From Bifiguratus adelaidae (lineage: Eukaryota; Mucoromycota; Endogonomycetes; Endogonales), in contig MVBO01000033.1 in assembly GCA_002261195.1 (NCBI GenBank), forward strand, positions 69,063 through 133,062: DNA of 64,000 nt. The letters are read 5' to 3'. The first letter of the stretch is position 1. Every line of letters begins with the position of its first letter. Both the position numbers and the translations under genes were made by a program. The notes under the pieces are model-generated. The model had not been told where the DNA came from, did no database searches, and was given only the letters and a program-made list of their open reading frames with translations. Positions 44,325 to 56,234 of this stretch are shown here, in pieces.

Positions 44325-45181
44325 ATGAGCATGGATGAGGACGATGGTAACGACGCGGACAGCGAGTTTGTTGCCATACCCCGCATGATGGTTCCTGATC
44401 CCATCATCCCTTCCAAACCGATTGTCCTGAATCGACGGCGTGATATGCCCGATTATACAAAAGACGTCGATGGTTTATATTATAAATATATAGGTTGGTG
44501 GGTCATCATGACGGCACGGCAAGACTGACAGGCATACCGCAGATTTGTTTGCGCTTTTCATCAACGAGTTCTTACCTCCTTCACAACGACATCGAATTCC
44601 ACCGACAGGGTGGTTGGAACCTGTGATTAAGCCGCGGATGCAATTCACTCGTGATTTTTGCAGGGCAGCTAGAATCAATCCACTAGTAGCAACATGGGCT
44701 CTCATCTATCTCGAAGATCTCATACCTTACTTTCATCAATTGCAAAAGGAGAGGGAGTGGTTCCCATACGGTAAGCGGGTTCATGCTCACTTGCTACCTC
44801 TGACACGTCTTAGATCTGCCTCAGCGACTCCTTATCGCATCCTTGAGCATTGCGTCCAAATACCTCTCTTCCACATCTGCTGTCATTGCTCCAAACGAAA
44901 TTGAGCCCAAGGAACCCATGTACCATGCTGCAACCTCGCCGGACCTCTGGGATCCTCCGACCCCCCTACTGGCTGGCAAAAGATTGTTTGCCATCGCCGG
45001 CACCTACAATTACTCACCCAAAGAGCTGTTGGCTAACGAACGATGGTTCCTAGCTCTGATCCACCATCGAGCTCATGTCACGGATGAAAGACTGCAACAG
45101 TTCGTTCAACGGCATAAACTCTCACTCAGGCCGGCGTGGTCGGGCGAAATGCGACATGTACAGTATAATCCTGTAAGATAG
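44325..45181 (+). CDS. Cyclin-fold protein
   Basis: About 245 residues from three exons. After an acidic N-terminus (MSMDEDDGNDADSEFVAIPR) the protein shows a cyclin-box pattern: DLFALFINEFLPPSQRHRIP, MQFTRDFCRAARINPLVATW, ALIYLEDLIPYFHQL, then DLPQRLLIASLSIASKYLSS, and ELLANERWFLALIHHRAHVT. A proline-rich loop of about 35 residues interrupts the fold before the last block. The first intron uses a weak donor (tatatag|gttggt) and ends taccgcag; the second is gtaagc..cttag. The cyclin subfamily is unclear, though it lies close to a PHO80-like cyclin gene. An in-frame TAA two codons before ATG 44325 supports the chosen start. The stop faces the neighbouring cyclin gene's stop. Confidence 0.6.
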
Positions 45182-45757
45182 ATAGCCAATCTGGGAAATA
45201 GATCATCATCACTTTTTACCTTCGGAAGCCGCTTATTGTAAAATGAAATTTGTGCAAGCGAAATTGGGTCGGAAATGTCAACTTTGCTCTCAGCCCTGGA
45301 CGGCTTTATCAGGAAATTCCTCGAAATGCGTTTTTCAACGTGTCATGGTCGCGCAATGGCGTTCTTGCTTAATAAAGTTAGTCGGATATGTCATGATGGG
45401 ATGACCGATTGTCGAAAATCAACAGTATTTGCAATAAGGCACCGGTCGCGCGAGAATAGGGGCGAAAGATTGCAACGCAGTGAGTAGGGTAAAATGCGCC
45501 CTTGTTCATATACTTTGGCTACAAGGCCAACTGTGGCCTTCCCTCCAAGAACTCCATGCAAATATTTCTAGCAACTCGCCAGAGTTCTGTACATGTGATG
45601 TAAATGTATACAAGAAAGCAAAGGCAGAAAAGCATAAACGACAACATAGTAGTGTACAAGCGGCAGACTGCCGCTCCCAGACGCGAAGAAAAGCCCGAGG
45701 AGGAAATGATAAGGCATGTGGCGGACCAGGTGAATAAGGTAGTCGAGATGTCAAGAG
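45182..45757 (+). other. Convergent 3' intergenic region between two cyclin genes
   Basis: Between the two facing stop codons, 576 bp show only short frames without likeness to known proteins on either strand. No repeat or RNA gene was seen. It probably holds both 3' UTRs. Confidence 0.55.
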
Positions 45758-47753
45758 TCATCCTTCCAAAAGAGCACCCATGGGTGGCGGTGCCTTGCCT
45801 ACTTTGGCACTCACGACCTTGTGCACCCACCCATTTAGCAAGGCATACCACTTCTCAAAACCCTCGCGAGAAACAAAAAGCTTGTAGTCAATCAACTCAA
45901 GAAACCGACGTTCTGTTTCGTTGATTTCTTCGACAGGTAGGCCCGAGATCTTGGCCCAAGCTTTGTTGCGGTAGTTCTTGTCTTGCAGGTACTTGGAGGC
46001 GACGATGACCGAAGCCAGAAACATTCTTCGACCACACAGAATAGGGTCATTGTCGCCAAATGGGCAATTCCGAGCTTGCGACGCCAAATGATCCGACCAG
46101 GAAGTAACCGGCTTACCGGCCCCCACGCCAGCCACCTGAGACCGATCTGTCCCCGCACACTGGTTATTTCCATTGCAGGCGCATCCACCTTGGCGATGCT
46201 TTAACCTGGCTTCAAACCATTGCTGGACAGACAGACGCACTCGGAAGAGGTAGAATAATGCTACCTGTAGAGTGCTGTACGTTGTTCTTGATCGTCGGAG
46301 GACTTCTTGAATGAAGGTACGCAGTGAACACAGCTTGGACGTCTTCTGCGTGTAACGATCCGACCAGATGGATTGGATAACCAGGGCAGTGGTTTCTGAA
46401 TACAAATACCATCAACATCGATTCTCTACATCCTATAGGAGCGGCGCCCTATCTGTAGATAAACGATCTACGTGGCGTGCTGCAAGCAATGATGCAACAC
46501 ACCAATTCTCACTCGTAGCCGTGAACATCCCCGCCTTCCACAGTACCGTACGGCTGGATCGAGTACTCACCTACTAGACTCTCGACGTAGATTTCCTTGC
46601 TCGATCGCTTCCCAGCAGAGCAAGGAGAACGTTCCAATGCAGGGCTGTTGCCTTCAAGCAACAGCGATGATTGGTTGGTATCTTTAAGTTGATGCAGAGA
46701 TTCACAACTCTTCTTGGACTTGATGACATTGCAACCCCGGGTAGGCGGAGCAACGATACCTCCTGCACCATAAGATGGCACAAAAGTCTGTAGGTTGTTG
46801 TGAAGATCGACTTTTGCAACTCCTGGACGAAACGAGTCCAGCTGATCGCAACGTAATTCGTGTGGCGGTGTAACCTCATAGCTGAGATTATTCGACACCA
46901 TGCTGCACGGCGTCTGAAGTTGTTCCGCAGGTGAAACTTCTTGACTCCTCGATGATTTCGAAATGGGATTCCCAGCATAATTGCTTGATGTATGATGCTG
47001 CGGCGATTGAAGATGTCTTGTCGGGGTTGTAGGCCGTCCTAAGCTACTAGGTGTGTTGGGTTGGTAAATGGTGCTGTGTTGTTGATCACATTGCACCCTC
47101 CGTGGTGTACAAATTCTTTTGACCGAATCTGATGGACCATCCCATTTTCGTTTCGTTCCACTCGTATACCCAACAGGGAGTGGCGACTTCCACGTTTTGG
47201 CAGTGCTTTTGTTTGCAGCTGAAGAAGCCCAACATGATGCGCTTCGAACCGCGTTGTCGCAAACATCAAATTGCTGAGTACTATCAACGTCAGGGACTTC
47301 GGACCCTGGTGTATCCAACAAGAATGAATAATTGCCAGCTGGTTCGCTCGGGAAACAAGAAAGTGGCGTTGGTAGATGCCCTGATGGCGCTCTATCCAGT
47401 CGACCCTCTGATCGATGGCTCTCCAGCTTCTTTTGCATCTTTTCCAGCGCTCCGTGGGCATTGATGTCGGCCGTAGGACGATGCCATTTGGTGGGTGTAG
47501 ATGTTCGAGAACAATGTATGCGTGGCGTTGAGGTGGGCGGTAACTGCTCACAGGAAGCAGATCGTGAGAGGGATGAAGTGGTAGAGATGGAGCAGTGACA
47601 CGAAATCATGCCACATCTCATGCAAATATGGGGGTGCTGAAATGCCACTTCCGTGCCACTACTGAGCGAGTGAGGTAGATGTATACTGTCATGCTGACTT
47701 GGAGTGCTTGCATGTAGGCTGTCGAAAGGTTGGGAGAGATCGATATCGAGCAT
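45758..47753 (-). CDS. PHO80-like (Pcl-type) cyclin with long disordered N-terminus
   Basis: Two exons are joined by an intron with donor gta g|gtgagt (about 46570) and acceptor ttcag (about 46397). The first 400 residues are low-complexity, rich in Ser, Pro, Thr and His, with a Cys cluster CMRCGMISCHC near residue 45. The C-terminal 210 residues form the cyclin: ETTALVIQSIWSDRYTQ, LRTFIQEVLRRSRTTYSTLQ, VALFYLFRVRL, a Cys/Gly-rich loop, then DPILCGRRMFLASVIVASKY, LQDKNYRNKAWAKISGLPVE and EINETERRFLELIDYKLFVS. These are signatures of Pho80/Pcl cyclins, which activate Pho85-type CDKs in phosphate response and cell-cycle entry. In this family the block after LQD binds the kinase. The start ATG is 47751-47753. 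Confidence 0.82.
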
Positions 47754-48020
47754 ACTGGTTGTTTACTGGTCAGTTGAGCCGGTGGCACAAAATTCCAGTA
47801 TGCAGGGATAAATGAAGACCAGTGTGTAGTCAAATATCTCTTTTCGCCGTCAGTCCTATGCAGAGGCAAGGATGGCTTACAAGGAAGCCATCTTGAAGGT
47901 GCAAACGGATTGTAAACGGTTGAAGGTAGGGCAAAATAAAGCTTTGACCAACGCCAAATAGATGAACCAGAACTGGAATATCAGCCGACTATCGAAAGCA
48001 AGAAGCTCCAAGCCCAACAA

Positions 48021-48070
48021 GAGAGAGATATTGAGAGAGAGAGAGAATATGAGAGAAGAGAAAAAGAGAC
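48021..48070 (+). repeat. GA-rich imperfect microsatellite
   Basis: Runs of (ga)n broken by tatt and atat spacers occupy about 50 bp. On the minus strand this is a CT-rich tract about 270 bp upstream of the cyclin start codon. Confidence 0.7.
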
Positions 48071-48418
48071 CTCCAACGACGAGAAGAAACTAGCGCCGGA
48101 CTGTACAGGTGGCGAGAGAGCTGAAGGTGTGGACTATATCGGCATAAACTGATTGATGGAGTTATTCACAAGAGAGAGCCAAAGGCCCTGTCGGCGGTAG
48201 GAGCTTGCATCGCTCGTGTCTTGAGTAATAAAATAGATGTCCCGTCAAGTAGTTATTCAGAGAGCAAGAGCATCCTCTGAAGATGGGTAGGTTCAGGATC
48301 TCGTGTATTGTAAACTACTACGCCTTTCGATCAAGGTCACGAGAGAAATTTTTGGTGCAAGAATAAGAGAACTGCGCCCGTTGATTGGCTGAGAAGGATC
48401 CGAGTCAGGAAAATTTAA

Positions 48419-48425
48419 CACGTGG
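48419..48425. promoter_or_regulatory. CACGTGG element (bHLH/Pho4-type site)
   Basis: The motif cacgtgg lies about 670 bp upstream of the PHO80-like cyclin start and 930 bp upstream of SET9. CACGTG with a 3' G is the core bound by Pho4-type bHLH factors, the target of Pho80-Pho85 in yeast. A single site is only suggestive. Confidence 0.3.
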
Positions 48426-49357
48426 CGCAGTCTGTCCGACGGAGGAAGGGTGGCGATAGGAGCGCAGCAGACTCGTCATGGGGGGGCGTACCATCTGTTC
48501 TATGCGTTGAAGGTCTGACGGAATACACGTTTCTTAATTCATCAGACAACTCTTTCGCTCTGAATTCATGTGCGCCATGGGTAATTTGAATTTTTGATGC
48601 CTGCAGCACACGGTATTGCATGAGGCTCATCGTTGGGGGAAGGGGGAGACTCCTTGGAGATGAAATTGATGACGTGATCATTTATGAGCGGCAATGTCAC
48701 ATGATCAAGACTCGCCGGCGAAACCCAATTCGGAGAACCTTTGGCCGAACCACCCCCAAGTTCTCACTTTGCAGATAGAGGAGATTACAGGTACTTACAG
48801 GTGCGCTCAAGAGTTTGTGAGGTGAGTAGTCGGCGCCGTCAGGGCTGTTGGAGTGGAGACTATAGCTCTGAAAGTCCTGGGCAAAGGCAACTTATTCCTC
48901 AGTATCGTGTGTGGGTCTGTGCGTGATATTCCTCCTCGGCCCGTCTTTCGCACTGCACTTTTACACGTACAAAGTCGTGTCATCTACTGTTACTAATATT
49001 GTCTCTTGTCTTTTTCAAAGGCGCTGATATACCCAACTTGACACCGCCGGTGCGCAGCTGTAATTATCGGTCCTTTGCGCCCGCGACTCGGCATTATACA
49101 CGGCCTCTCGCCATCTTCGGTTCCGCGGTCCGGCAAGCGAGCAATCGTCGTCACGGGGCCCATCCAGCTGATTCTGTTGCCATCTCCTAGATTCCTATCG
49201 TTTGCTTGTTATTGTCCTCCTTCTTGGCTCCCGCCAGACTCTTCGCCTGTCGCCGAACGAGCTTCGAGAAGTCGGTGATAGTGTGATTGACACTTTTTTT
49301 TGCACTTAAGCGGGGGTGCGTGGTGCTCTTCCACGCGTTTGGGAGAGGGCATACAGG

Positions 49358-52300
49358 ATGGATTTTTCGACCATCGCGCGCTTCGATGACCTGCTTACAA
49401 CCGTGTTTCTCGACGAGTTCCAGCTATGGTTCCACACCGTAAAGATGAGTCAGGATAATCATCGGCCTATCCGACGCAACTGGAGCCAAGTGCACGACAT
49501 TGTCAAAGAGCACGTTATTCTGCATGGCAACGTGAACCAAGCCGCCGAGGAGATCATGAGGTAAGTCGTGTAAGTTTTTCTTGGCCTCTCTAACAATGCT
49601 CAGCTTCGACGTTTTTCAAAATTTTGTTACTTCACATAAAACCTCGCTGGCAAGGACTTCACCCAATGGCTCGGTGGATGTTACGTCGAATTCAGCATTT
49701 CATAGGGGTATTAACCCATATACTCAGCATCTCAAACGTTACCTCAACATGTACCTTCCCAACGCTGGTTATGAGATTTCATCCACAACTCGATATAATG
49801 AAAAGCCAGAAGCCTGTATTATTGCAATCAAGGACTGGCCTATGGGTGACGAGATAAGGTTATGTCAAGGCGCGATCACACAGCTCACAAAGGAAGAAGA
49901 TCAAATGCTTCGCGATCGAGGTACCGATTTCTCTGTGATCTGGTCCTATCGAAAGAAGGCGCATTGCATTTTCCTCGGCCCTGCTCGCTTCGTGAATCAC
50001 GACTGTGATCCCAACTGCAAGTTTATTAGTTACGGAAAGGACGCCATAGCTTTCAAGACACTGCGACCGATCAAGTGCGGGGAGGAGATCACGGCAGATT
50101 ACGGCAGCAACTACTTTGGCCCATCTAATAGAGAATGCGGTTGTCTTACGTGTGAAAGACGGGGGAGCGGACGATACAAAACATACCATTCAAGCGAGTT
50201 GGCAACGCAGTCGACAGGTCCCAGCCACATTTTTGATGACAACATAGAATCGGCGGCCTCCACCCCGGCATCCAATGCATCCAACTCTCTTGATGGTCCG
50301 GGAGAAGACAAAGACAGATTACGCCGCAGTCATCGGTCCCGGAGACCAGTTATTTTCAACGATTTTGTACAGCATCCGAAGAGGCAAAGACGTGAAGCAC
50401 CATCCCGTGAAGGTTCTTCATTTGATGACTCTACGTCTTGGACAGAAGCATCGAATAGGCCATCTCCCGAACCAGAGGTATCACCTGCTGATATACCGGA
50501 AAGCGTGGAACCTGCAACACCACCGCAACAGCAGCCCGTGCCTATTGAAGGAGCAGTTGTGGCACTTGAGCACGACGATATCATGGCGAACACCGTGCCT
50601 CCAACTAGTAATGCAAACAGAAGAAGTAGTCGAGATTTTGAACACGCGTCCGACTTACTATTGGAGGGAGCGACCTTTCCTCTCGTGACTCTTCCGCCAG
50701 CTGACGATGAAAATGATTTATTATATCTCTTCGCTTCTCCGGTTTTGGGGCCGATGGGACGGCAAGTTCCATCCGGTTATCGTGTTACATTTTCAAGTCC
50801 CACTCTCAACGGTCACATGGTTGCTCCTAGGGATCCTCAGTACGCGCCATCATCGAAAAGCATGGCCCAGGTTGCAGTGCGAGATATTCCGGAACTTCAT
50901 CTCGAAAGTGCTACAAAGGCCGGTTCAACATTATCAACGTCAGTGACACCAGTAAATCATACTCAGCATTCTCAGCCTCCGACGCAGCTTCGGCCACGTG
51001 TTCCATTACGGATTCAGAATAGTCAACCTACGACTCAATCGTCGACGCCCGTCGTTACGTTGGCGCCGCGTCCGGTACATCCTCAGCAGGCGTCCAGCAT
51101 GCCAATACTAGAGAAGTCCGGAAAATGCGTTGGCAAAGCCGCAAACAAACCACCAGCTAATCTGGCGAAAGTTCCACGCAAAGTCGCGTGCTTCCACTGC
51201 AAGGCTAAAAAGCAGGGTTGCGATGGTCAATACCCTACCTGCTCACGATGTCGCAATCGTGGAGTAGCATGTAAATATCCCGAAGGCAAGCTTAACGCAT
51301 CGCAACAATTCGCTTCTGCGCCGATGTCAAGAAGTGTCTCCACATCAGTGATCAACGATAGTTCTTCTCGCCCGTATGAATTGCAAGGTGCTGGTGCCAG
51401 ACGCGTTTCCATGGAGCAGCATGTCATTGCAAGTCATGAAGGGATGAATCTTTTATTCGCCGCCATCGAGCAGATCAATACTCTTCCAAATCAGGTTCCA
51501 CCCACGTCCGTTCCACTACAACGGGTACAGTCGTCGCATCCCTCATTGACCTCTCGCACCGAGGACGAAGCCGGTAAGCAAAAGTCTGAAGGTACCTTGC
51601 CGGCTCCAGAGTCTCCGCAAAAGTTCGCCGTTGCGACCGAACAACCAGAAATTTACGCGACTCACCTTACGACTCAAGAGCCTTTTTATCGCGCTGCGCC
51701 ACCCGGTGATACGATAAGTAAGGTCGAGCACGATTCATCGCGTACCGACAACGACATTGCCGTTGATAATCGCTTGACCGGAGACGAAAGCGAGATGACA
51801 GACCTTCAAGTAGGGTCTGATAGCAAAGAGCATGCGCCAGCTCCTACAAGCACCAAAGAAATTCATATGCAACCGCAGCAATCCGACGCAAAGGAGTCGA
51901 ATGTAACGCCTATCACCCACGTTGACGCGTCTCAATCCGCCTTGGAAACCAAAGACGACCATAAGGCCACCAAACAGAGCGTCGATATGCCGGAAGCTCC
52001 ACCACCAAAGGAGAGAGACAGCTTGGGCAATGCGGAGCCTCTTGAAACCCAAGACCATGAGGTTTCAGTTCGGAATGAAGCCGGTGACTTGGAACATGAG
52101 GCATCGCCTGACAAGACCTCAATAACGCAAGTCTCTGACGGCAAAAGCATTGACCAGGAAGTCTCGCAAAATGACGCCATGCCTGCGCATGAGCTCAATG
52201 AGCGTGACGATGGAGACCACGTGAAACATGAAGATTTGCTTGAAGAGTTGTTCGATATATCGGACTTATCTGATATTTCGGACCTAGAGGTATGTTTATT

Positions 52301-53736
52301 GCGCCTTGCTTATTGCAATATTGACGCGCAGCGTAATTATAGGAGGACGGCACTGTTCTAGGTTCAGGGCAACCTTCATCCAAGGCTGCGCGTCGCGGCA
52401 AAGATCTGTCCAGGCGAAAGGAGAAGCACAAACATGGCCATTCCGCTGATCACGGCAAGGTTCGCTGCTGTAAAAGTTGTTCCGAGCCGATATCGGATAA
52501 GCAATTGCCAATCCCACCGGAGCTTAGTACGTGGTCCTGGACACCAAGTAGCGCTTTCCCGAATTGGAATCCTACACGTTGTCCACGATGTGAACGCCAT
52601 TTCAATCTATACAAGTGTGAATGGCCTGAGCGACCAAAGCGACAACTTTACGGTTACGAAGTTGCGGCCCGGGAGGAAAGGAAACACCGAGCTGCGGCCG
52701 AAGCCACTCAGGAAGCGGCGGCAGCGGCCACCAACAGTAGTGCATCCTTAGAGGCTCGAAACAAGAAGCGAAAGGGGTCGACGGCTTCGATCGCTTCAAA
52801 TGATGGCCAAGCCAAGTCATCGCCTACAACGGCAAACTTTCCTAGCAACGGTCAGTTAACCGGAAAAGAGGCGATGAACGCCAGGAGAAGACCGCGAAAG
52901 ACTGTCTCATCCGATAGGTTTATCAATGACGAGTCGACATCCCCTTCAAATACTCTGCAGGAAGATCCTTTGAAAAAACGTCGCGTTTCTGTCGATGCCC
53001 GTGCTGATGGAGCGAGAGCTTCGATGCCCAACCACAGTCAACCGCCGCACATCTATTCTCCTACTCAGTACATTCAACCATCCCCGTACCCAGGCGGTTG
53101 GTCAGAAGTTTATCCCTCCGGCCCGACGTCTATTCCTTCGGACATCATTCACCAACCGCGAACAAAGATCGTGAATGATCTACCGCAATGGCACCACTTT
53201 TATCGTCCGCAAGACGAGAATATGGCGTTTGCCCGTGCCGGTCGTCCATTGGCTCCATTAGCACCATTGCCCTCTACAACGGCATCGGCTTTTCAATCCT
53301 CTGCTTTCAACAATGTATTGCCTTGGCCTGCTGTGAGCCAAGCGCCGTCATCGATTGTGAAACCAGCCTTGTTGCGGGTCACTTTGCGCGACAATGCGTT
53401 GGATTCTATGAGCGATTTCACGGACGTCAGCACACGTGAAACAAGCTATGATGGCACTCCTCAACCTTCTCATACTACTGTTGGCGCTCAAAAGCCGGAC
53501 ATTGAAGCCCGACAATCCATCCTTTCTCCACCTGATCATCGCCGACCAAAAACTAAAGTAAGTATTATCAACGGCTGTTGCTCCCCTGGGATCCATTTCT
53601 AATACTTGCGCAGTTTCATGAAGGAGTTGACCCTAATGGATTCGGTGTTTGGAATTTCCGCAAGGACACGCCTCTTAATTACGAAACAGCCCGTCAAGCA
53701 CTACCCAACGAGATGCGATCTCCTTCACTCATGTAA
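49358..53736 (+). CDS. SET9: Set9/KMT5-type histone H4 Lys20 methyltransferase with an internal Zn2Cys6 cluster
   Basis: Four exons (49358-49560, 49604-52289, 52343-53557, 53614-53736) give 1,408 residues. The N-terminus MDFSTIARFDDLLTTVFLDE and HLKRYLNMYLPNAGYEISST are typical of Set9/Suv4-20. The SET domain (about 120-260) includes GPARFVNHDCDPNCKFISYG (AdoMet site), GEEITADYGSNYFG and post-SET ECGCLTCE. Residues 597-624 form a perfect C-x2-C-x6-C-x6-C-x2-C-x6-C cluster (RKVACFHCKAKKQGCDGQYP, then TCSRCRNRGVACKYPEG), a fungal DNA-binding domain not expected in Set9. After a long acidic disordered region comes the C-terminal Set9 zinc module CCKSC (about 1004) ... TRCPRCERHFNLY (about 1042) ... 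CEWPERPKRQLYG. One unbroken exon carries both SET and Zn2Cys6, so the fusion does not depend on an exon join. H4K20 methylation serves DNA-damage checkpoint signalling and heterochromatin. Confidence 0.9.
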
Positions 53737-53915
53737 AGAGAGTATTTATATAGAATCCAGATTCGCCCATCTGGAAGATACCTTGTCAAGCATATGGTTG
53801 CATTGCAAAGGCAAAAGACAAAAGAGACCTATTTAGCTTGTTGCCATTAGATAAATTAGGTTTTATGATACAAGATGTATGTTAGATAGATGCAGCTACA
53901 TGTTCTATGAAGCAC

Positions 53916-56028
53916 TCATTGTGGTAAAGAGTAATCTTCTCGAATCACGTCCATGAGCCATGAAATAGCCATCTTGAAGACCTCATTGGAGCCTTTAATG
54001 CGGGAGAATCGTATGGTCGTGGACGTGGTGAGGGTGGTATCCGCCAGCTTGGGCTTACCAAAGGAGTGCAATTTTGCGGGTTTGGGATTAGCGAATTCCG
54101 GTGCGTTAGGTAGGATAGCCTCAATGCGAAACAAGACGAGACGGTCTTGGTAATTATGGAGATCACTAGGGTCTGTGAACATCATGCTGGAAAATGCTTG
54201 AGAAACGAGGGTGGTACCCGTAGATTTAGAGCAACTGGGGGAGACGGTGCGGAAAGAAGGGCGGTCGGAAAGTGGAGAACTTTGAGTGGTTAATTTCATT
54301 ATGGAAAGGGGTGAGCTGAGGAGTTGAGTCGATATAGGTCTACCTATGTCGCCATTACTCAATGTGTTCATGCCTCCAAAGAACGATTTGAACCCGCTGC
54401 TTGAAACCTTGGTATCGATATCATGATCCGGGTTCGGCTTTGACTGAGCGCGAGGGCCATTGATGGCCACCTTCGTTTCCAAGACGCATAGGAGACGATT
54501 CGGTCCATCAAACACATAGGTGATACCAAAGAGCTCGCAACTCTTCTTTAAAATGTTGAGCATTCTTGTCCCCAGTTGATAGGCATTGTCGTACGGAGAA
54601 GATTGCGGGTCAAGCGAAAAGGATTCCAATGCGAAGCGGCAGAGGTAATCTTTCGAGATAAGGCGATGGCCGTACCCCGTCCGAGCAGAGATACTTTCAA
54701 AATCCTCCGGATTGGCCCGTAGAGCTCTCTTACTTGCTCCGCTCATGCGCGAGAGAATCTTGCCCACATTCAGCTTCACGGAGGTGGTCGCGGTCAGAAG
54801 GGTCACGCTTTGGTCTACCAAGGAATCTTTAAAAGCTTCGAGCTTCTCTTGTCGCGCAACGTTGGCTTCATCCAAATCACCATGGTGGAGATAGTACGTC
54901 GAAAGTTCTATGGGGTGAATGATGCTGACCTTGCGGACGGACGATGGGCCATATTCATCGTGCCTTGTGCGCCTTCGACCGCTCGCATCGCCATCAGCCG
55001 CGGCAAAGTTGTCGTAGGTGCAGACACTCGGCAACCGACCAAAGTCATTTACCCAATCATCCATGCTAAGCAATTCGACGATAGACATGCGTTGCTTTCG
55101 ATCGAGAGCTAAAAGTCTTGTAATCGTTGCCTTGAGTTCTTCGCTCAAGGAGGAGGGTATCTTGTAATTACCGCCGCAAACATCTTTTTTGAGTTCGCCA
55201 ACGGTTGTGGCATGCGCAAAAGGCTCAAAACCAGCGGTCATGCGGAATAAAGCAATGCCCAAGCACCAATTATCGACTTCTGAGCCATAATATTTGTAAC
55301 CTGAAATGATTTCCGGACTGTAGTAGAGCATAGATCCTACAAGATGCTCGTCAACATTGACGACGGGTATCATCATTCGATCGACTCACCACATATCGTG
55401 CGAAGGCGATTAATACCGAAGCGATTACCGAGACCAAAGTCCGCAATCTTGACCTGACCATCACGACCAATGAGGATATTTGGTGTCTATGCATATATGT
55501 CAGAATATGCGCGACACCCAAGAGTTACTGACTGTGACTTACCTTGAGATCCCGGTGACACACCCACCGAGAGTGGCAATGGCTAATGGCTGCCACAATC
55601 TGTCGAAAGACATAACGCGCTTCGGATTCTTTTAATCGTCCTCCTCGTTGTTGCAAATATTCGTCCAGATTGCATCCCTCAACGTATTCCATTATGAGGA
55701 AGAGCGAATTCTTTGTTTCCACAACTTCGTAAAGCTTGACAATGTTGGGATGATCCAAGAGTTCCATGAGCGTAATCTCTCGTACCAAGCGAGATAGCAC
55801 ACGATCATCATGTGTTCGCTTATCGATGATTTTCACCGCCGCGAGTTGATAGGTATGAACGTTTCGACCAAGCTTGACTTTGGAGAACTTGCCGGTACCC
55901 AACGTGCCGATGAATTCATATGAGGTGATGCCGTGGAGCAAAAGGTCTGGATTTTCCCCCGCTCCCCGTTTTGGGACAGACTGCCCTTTGGAGAACGTTA
56001 CCGGCTTCATCTCTACCTTGTGCGGCAT
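53916..56028 (-). CDS. CAMK-like Ser/Thr kinase with C-terminal KA1-like domain
   Basis: The kinase starts at ATG 56028 (MPHKVEMKPVTFSKGQSV); the longer frame has only a TTG at 56160. Kinase motifs: glycine loop IGTLGTGKFSKVKLG, Lys in LAAVKIIDKR, REITLMELLDHPNIVKLYEV, CHRDLKTPNILIGRDG (catalytic loop), VKIADFGLGNRFG, and TICGSMLYYSPEIISGYKYY with SPE in place of APE. Introns fall after HRDLK and in TICG. The C-terminal end, with RLVLFRIEAILP, TIRFSRIKGSNEVFKMAISW and LMDVIRE, resembles the KA1 domain that binds acidic lipids in MARK/Kin1 and septin kinases. The middle (about 300-430 of the joined protein) is conserved-looking but unnamed: YLCRFALESFSLDPQSSPYD, NILKKSCELFGITYVFDGP. A membrane-linked polarity or stress kinase is inferred. 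Confidence 0.8.
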
Positions 56029-56125
56029 ATGTAGTATAAAGTCCTGCAGTTGCTCCTTCTTGTTCAGCGTCTCATCGCTAGGGGGTAGGGAGGCAAAGCG
56101 CGCGCGTGGTCTGAGTGAGAAATGA

Positions 56126-56136
56126 GGGGGGGGGGG
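56126..56136 (+). repeat. Eleven-base G homopolymer
   Basis: A run of 11 G (C on the coding strand of the kinase gene) lies about 100 bp upstream of the kinase ATG, in its probable leader. Such runs are prone to length variation and sequencing error. Confidence 0.8.
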
Positions 56137-56234
56137 TGAGCGACCACCTCTTTTAGGCAAGGTGGTTGGCTGTGTGTAACGTTAAGCTTTTGAACAATGG
56201 ATGTGTATTAAGTAGGCATTATATTGTGCGGAGA

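Larger units (their letters stand above)
47754..49357 (+). promoter_or_regulatory. Divergent intergenic region between PHO80-like cyclin and SET9
   Basis: This is the longest non-coding stretch in the window (1.6 kb). It holds a GA-rich tract (48021-48070), an inverted CCAAT box (attgg, 48384-48388), a CACGTGG element (48419-48425) and a TGACGTGATCA motif near 48669. Short frames at 48741-49190 show no family likeness. It probably carries two long 5' leaders and promoters. Confidence 0.5.

Noticed and set aside
49316-49357. An earlier start for SET9 at 49316
   Set aside because: That codon is GTG; the first ATG in frame (49358) gives the conserved Set9 N-terminus.
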